This document shows, one piece after another, positions 17,672-25,351 of a DNA stretch of 51,060 bases. Source of the stretch: Rhodospirillales bacterium (GTDB lineage Bacteria; Pseudomonadota; Alphaproteobacteria; Acetobacterales; Acetobacteraceae). The translations under genes and the position numbers were made by a program. The DNA lies in assembly GCA_017304945.1 (NCBI GenBank), contig JAFKLG010000086.1, positions 1-51,060 of the forward strand, in the 5' to 3' direction. How positions within the stretch are numbered: the first letter of the stretch is position 1; each line of letters starts with the position of its first letter. The notes under the pieces are model-generated. The model made no database searches, was not told the origin of the DNA, and saw only the letters and a list, made by a program, of their open reading frames with translations.

Positions 17672-17868
17672 TCGGCGGATCCGCCGAGGGGGGTCAGCCG
17701 GGTCGGCGGATCCGCCGAGCGGGATCAGCCAGGCGGGATCAGCCAGGCGGGATCAGCCAGGCGGGATCCGCCGAGCGGGATCAGCCAGGCGGGATCCGCC
17801 GAGCGGGATCAGCCAGGCGGGATCCGCCGAGCGGGATCAACCAGGCGGGATCAGCCAAGCGGGATCAG
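17672..17868. repeat. 14-bp tandem-repeat array (minisatellite)
   Basis: From 17719 to 17868 a 14-bp unit is repeated about 10.7 times in two alternating forms, GCGGGATCAGCCAG and GCGGGATCCGCCGA, with rare single changes near the right end. Two longer related units (TCGGCGGATCCGCCGA at 17672-17687 and 17703-17718) lie to the left. The GGATCC-containing form makes a GGCGGATCCGCC palindrome in places. The array ends in the stop codon of the DUF2076 gene (17865-17867). Confidence 0.9.
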
Positions 17869-18719
17869 AACGTGTCGTCGTCCGATCCGCCCGAATCGAA
17901 GCCGCCGCTGTTGTCGTCCCAGGAACCGTCCTGGGCCGGTTGATCCCAGCCCCCCTGGTCGACGTAGTCCTGGTTGCCGGCCGCGAAGCCGCCGCCGGTG
18001 CCGGACGTGTCCCAGCTTCCCTGGTCGACGAACCCCTGGTCGGCCGGCGCCGCCCACGGGCTGGCGGCGGCGCCCGCGGCCCCGGCCGCATCGGCGGCCC
18101 CACCGATGCCGCTGCCGAAATGCGACCCCGAGAACATGCTGGTGATCGCGTTGGCGGCGAGCACGCCGCCGGCGACGCCCGCCGCGGTGGTCAGCGCCGA
18201 CCCGAGAAAGCCCGATCCGCGCTGCTGTTGGAACATGCCGGGGTTGTAGTTCGGCGGGTATTGCGGCGGGGGCGGCGCATATTGCGGCTGGTAGCCGGGC
18301 TGCGGGCCACCCTGGCCCCACGGCCCCGGCCCGCCGGGGCCCGGACCCTGACGCCCGCCGCCGCCGAACAGCCCGCTGAAGAAGCCGCCACCCTGCCGGC
18401 CGCCCGCCTGGGCCGCCTGCGCGGCCTGCTGGGCCTGCGCCTGGGCCTGCTGCACCTCCCACTCGAGCCGGCGGATGCGGTTCTGCGCCGCGATCAGCGC
18501 CTGCTCCTGGACATAGGCGAGCTGGGTGATCCGGTAGCGTGCCTCCGGGTAGCGCTGGAACAGCCCGCCGATCAGCGCGTCCGCCTCCCGGTCGATCGGC
18601 GGCAGCGCCGGCTGTGTGGTCGCCGGGACGGAGCCCGAGAAGCTGCTCTGGCCCTGCGGCTGTGCACCGCCGACACGGGCGATGAACTGGCTGATGATGT
18701 CGCGTTCTTCGTTGGTCAT
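17865..18719 (-). CDS. DUF2076 domain-containing protein
   Basis: The 284-residue protein begins MTNEERDIISQFIARVGG, followed by DREADALIGGLFQRYPEARYRITQLAYVQEQALIAAQNRIRRLEWEV (about 43-90), the helical core of DUF2076. Next come an Ala/Gln-rich coiled stretch (about 90-105), a Gly/Pro/Gln-rich low-complexity linker, a small-residue hydrophobic segment (SALTTAAGVAGGVLAANAITSMF, about 173-195) and a Gly/Asp-rich acidic tail ending SDDDTF. Role unknown; such proteins are often described as periplasmic or ligand-binding-like, but I see no signal peptide. GGGGG precedes the ATG. Its stop codon lies in the 14-bp repeat array. Confidence 0.85.
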   Translation of the reverse strand: MTNEERDIISQFIARVGGAQPQGQSSFSGSVPATTQPALPPIDREADALIGGLFQRYPEARYRITQLAYVQEQALIAAQNRIRRLEWEVQQAQAQAQQAAQAAQAGGRQGGGFFSGLFGGGGRQGPGPGGPGPWGQGGPQPGYQPQYAPPPPQYPPNYNPGMFQQQRGSGFLGSALTTAAGVAGGVLAANAITSMFSGSHFGSGIGGAADAAGAAGAAASPWAAPADQGFVDQGSWDTSGTGGGFAAGNQDYVDQGGWDQPAQDGSWDDNSGGFDSGGSDDDTF

Positions 18720-18972
18720 GTGCGGCCCCCTTGGGCGGGTCCTTTCGCTCGACCGGATGATGCGGCGGATTTGGCCTCGCCGGCCACGGCGTTCAATGCC
18801 GGACGGGCGCGATCCTTGCGATTCCGATCATTGATCTTCGTTCATCGGCGCGGATTGATGCGTGCGGCGCCGGTTCGTCGCCGGGTGCCTCGCGGCGTGC
18901 GAGAGCAGCGCCACCTGGGCTGGCGCTGGGTCGTGCGGCGGCGCGGGCGCATGTCGTGGCGCCGCGCTGTGG

Positions 18973-19110
18973 TCAGAGTCGGACCCCGACCGCCAGGAGG
19001 GTGATCACGAGCCAGGCGAGTGCGCCAAGGGCCAGTCCCCGCACCAGCCCTCGACAAAAGCGGCGGGTACGCGGTTCAAGATGCGCGGGTCGCGCCATGA
19101 CGGCGCTCAT
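18973..19110 (-). CDS. Possible 45-aa single-pass membrane protein
   Basis: A short frame reads MSAVMARPAHLEPRTRRFCR and then GLVRGLALGALAWLVITLLA, followed by VGVRL. A basic N-terminus is followed by one hydrophobic helix. Starts at 19110 or 19098 are possible and neither has a ribosome site. The shape suits a small inner-membrane protein, but nothing else supports it. The surrounding 18720-18972 shows no gene. Confidence 0.3.
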   Translation of the reverse strand: MSAVMARPAHLEPRTRRFCRGLVRGLALGALAWLVITLLAVGVRL

Positions 19111-19723
19111 GGTCTGGACGTTCGCCGGCGATGGAGATCTTTCATTGCCCCATGACCTTTGGATGAAAGCGCATTAGAGCGCCTTTCGCCGGGGGCGACA
19201 ACGAAACGGTCGGTTTCCGTGCGTATCGGTATCGGACCCGTTACCAAAACGGGGGTCGGTGAGAAAAGAATACAACTGCCGGTGACATCGCCGGAATGCG
19301 AGCAACGGTTGGGCGCGTTCGAGACATAATGACAAGGAACCGGCCACACAGAAAGCTCCAATGCCCCTGTACGGCTCAACTCATGACGGAACGTACCATG
19401 CTCGCAAATCCGTGCGCGTATTTCTGTCGTTATATTTTCGAGCCGTACACGCGAACGTGCCTTTTGCCAAGCAAAGGCAGGAGGTTATCGTTTCGGCAGA
19501 TAACGATGCCGCGTGAAGGAAGCATTTGAGTGTCGTGAGGCTCGGCCCCGGACGAGGTGCCTGCTCGTCACGGACCATGATGCACACATGAGTCGCACGG
19601 ACAGCCGATAGTTTTCTGCGACCAACGACCAGATGAAATAGTTGGATTGGGGAAATCAGACGGCTCCAATGATTCGAGCCGTCATAGGTGTGTCTTGACT
19701 CCGAGCGGTTGGGAATTTTGCAG
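19111..19723. other. Long AT-richer, hairpin-rich intergenic leader before the polysaccharide cluster
   Basis: I see no convincing gene here. The stretch is visibly less GC-rich than its surroundings. It holds several inverted repeats: CCCGTT-N5-AACGGG (19237-19253), GCCTTT...AAAGGC (19459-19478), GTTATC-N9-GATAAC (19484-19504) and GACGGCTC-N9-GAGCCGTC (19659-19683). It probably carries the promoter and regulatory sites of the downstream operon, possibly a small RNA; no confident -35/-10 pair could be assigned. Confidence 0.5.
19659..19683 (+). promoter_or_regulatory. Inverted repeat 40 bp upstream of the first polysaccharide gene
   Basis: GACGGCTC (19659-19666) and GAGCCGTC (19676-19683) form an 8-bp perfect inverted repeat with a 9-nt spacer. 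It could be an operator or a leader hairpin. There is no T tract after it, so it is not an ordinary terminator. Confidence 0.4.
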
Positions 19724-21265
19724 ATGCCTGGAGTTGTAGAGCAGGATATTTCCTTGGGACTGACGAGAACTGCCACCAGCCTTTCTCCGTCCGGCAGGTT
19801 CGCGGTCGGTACCGATCCGGCTCCGCGGCGCTCGTCCGTCATGCCGGGGATCGTGGCATGCATCCTGGACGCGCTCGCCGCGTTCGGGGCCGGCATGGGA
19901 TCTCTGTACCTGACGTCGGCCACCCCTGGCGCGCCGGCGTTCATCGTCGTGGGCGCGGTCGCGCTGCTCGCGGCGATCGGCCTCTGGGAACGGGGCTCCT
20001 ACACACTCGGCATCCTCTTCGCCCAGCGTCTCCATCTCACTCGGCTGACCGCCGCCTGGCTCCAGGCCGTCGGCCTCGGCGTATTGATAACGCTGTGCAC
20101 CCTCACAGTGTTGCGTCACGAAGGTACGATCGCCGACGGCAACACGCTCGCCGAACTGTTCGACGGGCCGTGGCTGCCGGCCTTCGTCGCCAGCGGTCTC
20201 GGCGCGCTCGCGCTGCTGCGGGTCGGCCGCCGGCGCGTGTTCCTCAAGCAGGTCCCGCCGCGCCGCGCCGTGGTGGTCGGTGCCACCGCGCTGTGCCAGC
20301 AGGTGCTGGAGCGGCTGGATCGCGACGGCAATGGCGGGCTGAACATCGTCGGCATCGTGGAATACGGCGCCGCCCAGCGGAGTGACAGCCTTGCCTCGCT
20401 GCGCGCCTTCTACGGCCGCACCGTGCTGGGCGGCATGCCCGCGCTGCTCGAACTGGTGCGCCAGGACGCGATCGACTCGGTGATCGTCGCCCTGCCCTGG
20501 TCCGCCGAAACCGCCATTCGCGACATCGTGCAGCAGCTCGGCGCCTCGCCGGTCGACATCTTCGTGGCACCCTCGCTGGAAGGGGTCACGTTCAGCGGCC
20601 GCCACGTGCCGCCGATCGGCGGCGTGCCGATGCTGCAGGCCGGGCAGCGCCCGCTGCAGGGCTGGCGCGCGATGGTGAAGCGCACCGAGGACGTGCTCGC
20701 GGCCAGCGGCATGCTGGTGCTCGCGGCGCCGGCGCTGCTCGCGATCGCAGCGGCGGTGAAGTTCACCTCGCCCGGTCCCGTGTTCTTCCGCCAGCGCCGG
20801 GTGGGCTTCAACAACCAGATCTTCGAGGTGTTCAAGTTCCGCACCATGTACACGCACATGACGGATGCGGACGCCGCGCAGCAGACGCGCAAGGGCGATC
20901 CGCGGGTCACCCGCGTGGGTGCGCTGCTGCGCAAGACCAGCCTCGACGAGCTGCCGCAGATCCTGAACGTGCTGAAGGGCGACATGTCCCTGGTCGGGCC
21001 GCGTCCGCACGCGCTGCAGACCCGCGCCTGTGGCCTGCCGCTGGAGGACGTGGCGCCCAACTATCCGGCCCGGCATCGCGTGAAGCCCGGGATCACCGGC
21101 TGGGCGCAGGTCAATGGGTATCGTGGCGAACTCGACACTGTCGAGAAAGTCATCCACCGGGTCAATCACGACCTTTATTATATCGACAACTGGTCCTTGG
21201 GCCTCGATCTGCGGATCCTGTGGCAGACGGCCCGCCTGATGATTTCCGACCGAAACGCCTACTGA
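19724..21265 (+). CDS. Undecaprenyl-phosphate sugar phosphotransferase (WcaJ/GumD type)
   Basis: Starts the repeat unit by moving a sugar-1-phosphate, typically glucose-1-P or galactose-1-P, from UDP-sugar to undecaprenyl phosphate. The 513-residue protein has four N-terminal membrane helices and a Rossmann-like middle domain (AVVVGATALCQQVLERL). The C-terminal bacterial sugar transferase domain contains SPGPVFFRQRRVG, FEVFKFRTM, RVTRVGALLRKTSLDELPQ, GDMSLVGPRPHAL and HRVKPGITGWAQVNGYRG. The start MPGVVEQD at 19724 is chosen over 19688 because GGGA lies upstream and the extension is not conserved-looking. It is the first gene of the cluster, preceded by a long regulatory gap. Confidence 0.9.
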   Translation: MPGVVEQDISLGLTRTATSLSPSGRFAVGTDPAPRRSSVMPGIVACILDALAAFGAGMGSLYLTSATPGAPAFIVVGAVALLAAIGLWERGSYTLGILFAQRLHLTRLTAAWLQAVGLGVLITLCTLTVLRHEGTIADGNTLAELFDGPWLPAFVASGLGALALLRVGRRRVFLKQVPPRRAVVVGATALCQQVLERLDRDGNGGLNIVGIVEYGAAQRSDSLASLRAFYGRTVLGGMPALLELVRQDAIDSVIVALPWSAETAIRDIVQQLGASPVDIFVAPSLEGVTFSGRHVPPIGGVPMLQAGQRPLQGWRAMVKRTEDVLAASGMLVLAAPALLAIAAAVKFTSPGPVFFRQRRVGFNNQIFEVFKFRTMYTHMTDADAAQQTRKGDPRVTRVGALLRKTSLDELPQILNVLKGDMSLVGPRPHALQTRACGLPLEDVAPNYPARHRVKPGITGWAQVNGYRGELDTVEKVIHRVNHDLYYIDNWSLGLDLRILWQTARLMISDRNAY

Positions 21266-21319
21266 GGCGCCCCTCCCCGCGCATCCGATGCGCCCAAGCA
21301 ACGTGGCGGAGCATTTGCC

Positions 21320-22042
21320 GTGAACAAGCTGTCTACTCCCGAACTGACCGTCCTGCAGCGTTCCTCGCAGATGCCTGAAGTGACGGAACGGCGGGAGGTC
21401 GCCCCGGTTCGCGTCGACGTCGGGGCCATCGCGCGGCACGAGCCCGCCTTCGTCCAGCTCTACTACGCGATCGAGGCGCGTCGTACCAGCACGATGCCGC
21501 TGGTCGTGCAGTTCATCTCGCCGACCCATGGTGTCGGCGCGAGCACCATCGCCTCGGGCTATGCCCGCGTCGCTGCCGACGATACTCCGCAGCCGGTCCT
21601 CTACGTCGACTGCACCGGCCGGCGCGCCGAACCGAAGGGGAACGAGCGCCCCACCCTGCTGGAGGCGCTGCGCCGCGGCCGTCCGTTGAGCGAGGCCTCG
21701 TCTCCGGTCGGCGATGCCGGCAACCTGCTCTGGGCCCGCCTCTCCCCCGGCCAGCGCCCGCTGCTGAACGTCGGCACCGAACGGCTGCAGACCCTGCTCG
21801 ACATGCTGCGATCCCAGCACAGCGTGATCGTGCTGGACTGCGATTCGGCCGAGAGCCCGGAATCGGCGGCACTCGCCCGCCACTGTGACGGTTCGGTGCT
21901 GGTCGTCGAAGCCGGGCGCACCCGCCAGGCGGAGATCGACAACGCCAAGACGCTGATCGAGCGGATGGGCGGTCAGCCCGTGGGCGTCGTGCTCAACCGC
22001 GAAAAGACCGTGATGCCCCGTTGGCTCGGACGTCGCCGCTGA
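21320..22042 (+). CDS. Degenerate BY-kinase / CpsD-like P-loop protein
   Basis: The 240-residue protein has the MinD/CpsD fold pattern of polysaccharide tyrosine autokinases. The Walker A position reads SPTHGVGAST (67-76), where the usual GEGKST lysine is Ala74. Walker A' reads VLYVDCTGRR and Walker B VIVLDCDS (169-176). There is no C-terminal tyrosine cluster; the tail is PRWLGRRR and all tyrosines lie before residue 100. It is therefore probably not an active kinase, and may be a structural partner of the Wzz protein, as the degenerate HfsB protein is thought to be in holdfast synthesis. GTG start at 21320 with a GGCGGAG upstream. Confidence 0.75.
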   Translation: MNKLSTPELTVLQRSSQMPEVTERREVAPVRVDVGAIARHEPAFVQLYYAIEARRTSTMPLVVQFISPTHGVGASTIASGYARVAADDTPQPVLYVDCTGRRAEPKGNERPTLLEALRRGRPLSEASSPVGDAGNLLWARLSPGQRPLLNVGTERLQTLLDMLRSQHSVIVLDCDSAESPESAALARHCDGSVLVVEAGRTRQAEIDNAKTLIERMGGQPVGVVLNREKTVMPRWLGRRR

Positions 22043-22044
22043 TC

Positions 22045-23403
22045 ATGGACATGCTCGCAGATCGAACGTCTCCGGCCAGCGGGATCGCTCCGCCGGCGTC
22101 GACCCGGCTCATCGCCGGCCTGGTCCCCGCGGCCGTGCTGCGGCTCGCCAAGGCAGGCGATACCGTGCGGCTCGCGCCCAACCATGCGCCGCCCTGCCCC
22201 GAACCGCTGCTCCGGCTGGAAACCGCGGATGGCGTGCCGCTGAACAGCCGCGAGATCATCAGCGCCTACTGGCACCGCCCGCCCTACGCGATGCTGCTGC
22301 GCCTCGCCTTCTACGCGCCCGGTTCGCAGGAGCCGGAGATCCTGGACGAGGCGGTGATCAGCACCCAGGGCAGCCGTGACGTGTTCCAGGCGCGGCTCGA
22401 ATCGATTGCGATGCGGCTGGTGGAAGACGCGCTGCAGAGCCGCAGCCGCGGCCCGATGGGCGAGCTCGCGCCGCGTCCACGCGCGGGCGTCGGCGGTTGG
22501 ATCGACTACCTGGTCGCCACCTGGCAGCGCCGGCTCCTGACCGAGTGGTGGAGCGTCGGCCTGGCGCGGACCTCGCTGCCCGCGATCGTGCGCGACGGCA
22601 AGCTGGGCGAGGTGCACTGGCTGCGGCCCGGCACCGGCGAGGCGTATCACGCCGATCCGTTTCCGGTGCCCGGCACCGACCAGGTGCTGGTCGAGGAAAT
22701 GCCGATGCGCGGTGGCGTCGGCACCATCGTCGCGCTGGCGCCCGGACAGGATGGGACCTTCGAACGGCAGCGTGTGGTGCTCGATACCGGCCGCCATCAC
22801 TCGTACCCGTGCACCTATCAGGATGAGACCGGCACCTACGTGCTGCCGGAATCGACCGATCTCGGCACCACGATGCTGTATCGGCTCGAGAGCGACGGGC
22901 AGCTCACGCCGGTCTGCGCGATCGCGCCGGACCGGTCGCTCGCCGACCCGACCCTGTTCCGCCATGGCGACCGGTTCTGGATCGCCTGCACGGATCTCGC
23001 GGTCGGCACGCACGACAATCTGTGCCTGCTCTACGCCGATCGTCTCGAAGGGCCGTGGCTGTCGCATCGCTGCATGCCGGTGAAGATCGACATCGCCGGC
23101 GCGCGTCCCGCGGGTCCGCTGTTCCGCGTGGGCGACGGGTTGTTCCGTCCGGGCCAGGACTGCAGCCGCACCTATGGCGGCGGCATCGCGATCCATCGCG
23201 TGGAGACGCTGGATCCGGAGACGTATCGCGAGACCAAGGTGGCCGTGCTGGCGCCGGATCCGAAGGGTCCGTTCCCGCATGGGCTTCACACGCTGGCCGC
23301 CAATGGCGAGCGCGTCTGGGTGGACGGAAAGCGCTTCGTGCTCGACGTGCCAGGGGCGTTTCGCAAGCTGCGGCGACGGATCGGGGGCGGGACGCAAGCA
23401 TGA
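22045..23403 (+). CDS. Beta-propeller-like protein related to glucosamine inositolphosphorylceramide transferase (GINT1) N-terminus
   Basis: The 452-residue soluble protein has an N-terminal part of unclear fold and a C-terminal part (about 190-430) built of repeated blades. The blades carry HADPFPVPG, YPCTYQDETGTYVLPESTD, ADPTLFRHGDRFWIACTDL, NLCLLYADRLEGPW and ARPAGPLFRVGDGLFRPGQDCSRTYGGGIAI. These blocks match, from memory, the GINT1 N-terminal-type domain found in plant glycosyltransferases and in bacterial polysaccharide clusters. A glycan-modifying or glycosyltransferase role is inferred from context. It starts 2 bp after the BY-kinase-like gene and ends in an ATGA overlap with the next gene. 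Confidence 0.65.
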   Translation: MDMLADRTSPASGIAPPASTRLIAGLVPAAVLRLAKAGDTVRLAPNHAPPCPEPLLRLETADGVPLNSREIISAYWHRPPYAMLLRLAFYAPGSQEPEILDEAVISTQGSRDVFQARLESIAMRLVEDALQSRSRGPMGELAPRPRAGVGGWIDYLVATWQRRLLTEWWSVGLARTSLPAIVRDGKLGEVHWLRPGTGEAYHADPFPVPGTDQVLVEEMPMRGGVGTIVALAPGQDGTFERQRVVLDTGRHHSYPCTYQDETGTYVLPESTDLGTTMLYRLESDGQLTPVCAIAPDRSLADPTLFRHGDRFWIACTDLAVGTHDNLCLLYADRLEGPWLSHRCMPVKIDIAGARPAGPLFRVGDGLFRPGQDCSRTYGGGIAIHRVETLDPETYRETKVAVLAPDPKGPFPHGLHTLAANGERVWVDGKRFVLDVPGAFRKLRRRIGGGTQA

Positions 23404-24584
23404 CGACACGCGGCAATCTCGCTCACGCGCTGGCGCCGGAACCGGCGATCGCGCCGGCCTCCATTGCGATCTACATGCACGACCTGTCGGGCGGCGGTGT
23501 CGAACGCCAGAGCCTCGCGCTCGCCACCGAGCTCCAGCTCCTCGGCTTCGAGGTGACGCTGGTCCTGCATCAGGTGCGTGGCGAGTTGCAGGCCAAGGTG
23601 TCCGATCGGCTGCGCATCGTTGATCTGCAGAGCGCCCGGACCATCCACGACATCCCGCGGCTGGCGCGCTTCCTGCGGCGTGAGAATCCGGACGTGCTGC
23701 TGGCGAATCTCGACCACAACAACGTCGCCGCGCTGTTGGCGAAGACGCTGGCGCGCAGCCGCACCAAGGTGGTGATCTGCCAGCACAACCCGATCTCGGC
23801 GGATTTCTCCGACAGCCTGAGCTGGACCTATCGCGGAATCCCGACCGCGTATCGCGCGATGGCGCCGTTGATCGCCCGAGCCGTTGCGGTTTCGGACGGC
23901 ATTGCGCAGGAGCTCTCGGCGATCGCGCGACTGCCGCGGGAGAAGATCGTCACGATCAACAATCCCGTCATCGCACCGGACTTCGCGGCGCGTGCGGCGC
24001 AGAGCGTGACGCATCCGTGGTTCGAGGAGCGTAGCGCCCCCGTGTTCGTCTGCGCCGGCCGCCTGGTGGCGCAGAAGGACCACGAGACGCTGCTGCGGGG
24101 CCTCGCGCTGCACCGCCAGCGGATTCCGAGCCGCCTGCTGCTGCTGGGGAATGGGCCGCTGCGGGAGCAGCTGGGGGCGCTCGTCGAACAGTTGGGCATC
24201 GCCGACGCGGTGGACTTCCTGGGCTTCCAGGACAACCCGCTGCCGTGGTTCCGGCGCGCCGACGCCTTCGTGCTGAGTTCCCGCGCGGAAGGCTTCGGCA
24301 ACGTGCTGGTCGAGGCGATGTGGTGCGGCACGCCGGTCATCGCGACCGACTGCATGCATGGCCCTGCCGAGATCCTGGAGAACGGCCGCTACGGCATGCT
24401 GGTGCCGGCCGCCGATCCGGCCGCAATGGCGGCGGCGCTCGACCGCGTCACCACGCTGCCCGGACGGTTTCCGCCGGCGCTGCTGAAGGCGCGCGCGAAC
24501 GAGTTCAGCAACGCGATCTGCGCCCAGCGGTACGGCGCATTGTTCCATTCCATCATTCCGCGCTTCATGGAGTTGGCGGCATGA
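23400..24584 (+). CDS. Family 4 glycosyltransferase
   Basis: The 394-residue GT-B fold protein has an N-terminal acceptor domain with IYMHDLSGGGVERQSLALATEL (GGxxR-type loop) and a C-terminal Glycos_transf_1 domain with FVCAGRLVAQKDHETLLRGLAL, LLLLGNGPLREQL and the E-x7-E motif in SRAEGFGNVLVEAMWCGTPVIATD. It probably adds one sugar to the lipid-linked repeat unit on the cytoplasmic face. It overlaps both neighbours by ATGA, indicating translational coupling. Donor and linkage cannot be told. Confidence 0.88.
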   Translation: MTTRGNLAHALAPEPAIAPASIAIYMHDLSGGGVERQSLALATELQLLGFEVTLVLHQVRGELQAKVSDRLRIVDLQSARTIHDIPRLARFLRRENPDVLLANLDHNNVAALLAKTLARSRTKVVICQHNPISADFSDSLSWTYRGIPTAYRAMAPLIARAVAVSDGIAQELSAIARLPREKIVTINNPVIAPDFAARAAQSVTHPWFEERSAPVFVCAGRLVAQKDHETLLRGLALHRQRIPSRLLLLGNGPLREQLGALVEQLGIADAVDFLGFQDNPLPWFRRADAFVLSSRAEGFGNVLVEAMWCGTPVIATDCMHGPAEILENGRYGMLVPAADPAAMAAALDRVTTLPGRFPPALLKARANEFSNAICAQRYGALFHSIIPRFMELAA

Positions 24585-25351
24585 GCGAGCCGAAGCGTCC
24601 GTTTGGCCTGACTCTCAGCCCGGCCACCGCGCAGCAGATCGCCGACGAGGCGCTGCAGACGCGGCGGGAGCCGGCCGAGGGCGTGGCCCTGGTCGTCACG
24701 CCCAACATCGAGCACATCGCGCGTCTGCGTCGGACGCCGGCGCTGGCCCGCGCATACGGCAATGCGGCGGTCATCGTGTGCGACGGCTGGCCCGTGCGGC
24801 GCTACGCGACCCTGTGCGGCTGGTCGGTCGAGCGCGTCACCGGCTGCGATATCGCGGTCGCGCTGATGGGCGCCGACACCTATGCCCCCTGGCAGCGTCC
24901 GTTCTTCGTGCTGGACACGGCGGAAACCGAACGCGCGGTGCTCGACTGGGCGGCGAAGCGTGGCCTCGCCGGCCGGGTCGGGACGATCATTCCGCCGTTC
25001 GGATTCGAGAACGACGACGCGCTGTGCCGCGACATGGCCGCGAAGATCCAGGCACACGGCGCGACGCTGCTGATCATGGCGGTGGGCGCGCCGCGCAGCG
25101 AGATATTCGTCGATCGCTACCGCAGCCTGCTGCCGCCGTGCTGGGCGTTCTGCGTCGGCCAGGCGGTGAAGATCGCCCTCGGCCTCGTGCAGCGCGCGCC
25201 CAGCCGCTGGCAGGCCGTGGGGCTCGAGTGGCTGTGGCGCCTACGGCAGGAGCCACGCCGCCTGGCGCGTCGCTATGTCGTCTCGAGTGTCGGGTTCATG
25301 CTGGCGGTGGTCGAGGATCGCCGCCGCACCGCCGCGCGGGTCCGCGTATGA
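24581..25351 (+). CDS. WecG/TagA/CpsF (GT26) glycosyltransferase
   Basis: The 256-residue protein of the GT26 family (WecG, TagA, GumM, HfsJ) adds a sugar, often an N-acetylmannosamine or glucuronic acid derivative, to a lipid-linked acceptor. Diagnostic segments are VVTPNIEHIARLRR, VCDGWPVRRYA, GCDIAVAL and LLIMAVGAPRSEIFVDRY. The C-terminus ends in a basic amphipathic tail (WLWRLRQEPRRLARRYV) that in this family serves membrane binding. It is coupled by ATGA overlaps on both sides. The donor is not evident. Confidence 0.88.
   Translation: MSEPKRPFGLTLSPATAQQIADEALQTRREPAEGVALVVTPNIEHIARLRRTPALARAYGNAAVIVCDGWPVRRYATLCGWSVERVTGCDIAVALMGADTYAPWQRPFFVLDTAETERAVLDWAAKRGLAGRVGTIIPPFGFENDDALCRDMAAKIQAHGATLLIMAVGAPRSEIFVDRYRSLLPPCWAFCVGQAVKIALGLVQRAPSRWQAVGLEWLWRLRQEPRRLARRYVVSSVGFMLAVVEDRRRTAARVRV

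Noticed and set aside
17672..17868. CRISPR-like array
   Set aside because: Repeats are 14 bp and directly contiguous, with no unique spacers and no cas genes nearby; it is a tandem repeat.
17645..18145. Plus-strand frames reading repetitive Gly/Arg/Gln peptides across the 14-bp array
   Set aside because: Repeat-driven open frames in several frames at once, partly antisense to the DUF2076 gene.
19667..19690. tRNA-like TTCGAG sequence upstream of the polysaccharide operon
   Set aside because: No acceptor stem or D/anticodon arms can be drawn around it; it is part of an inverted repeat.
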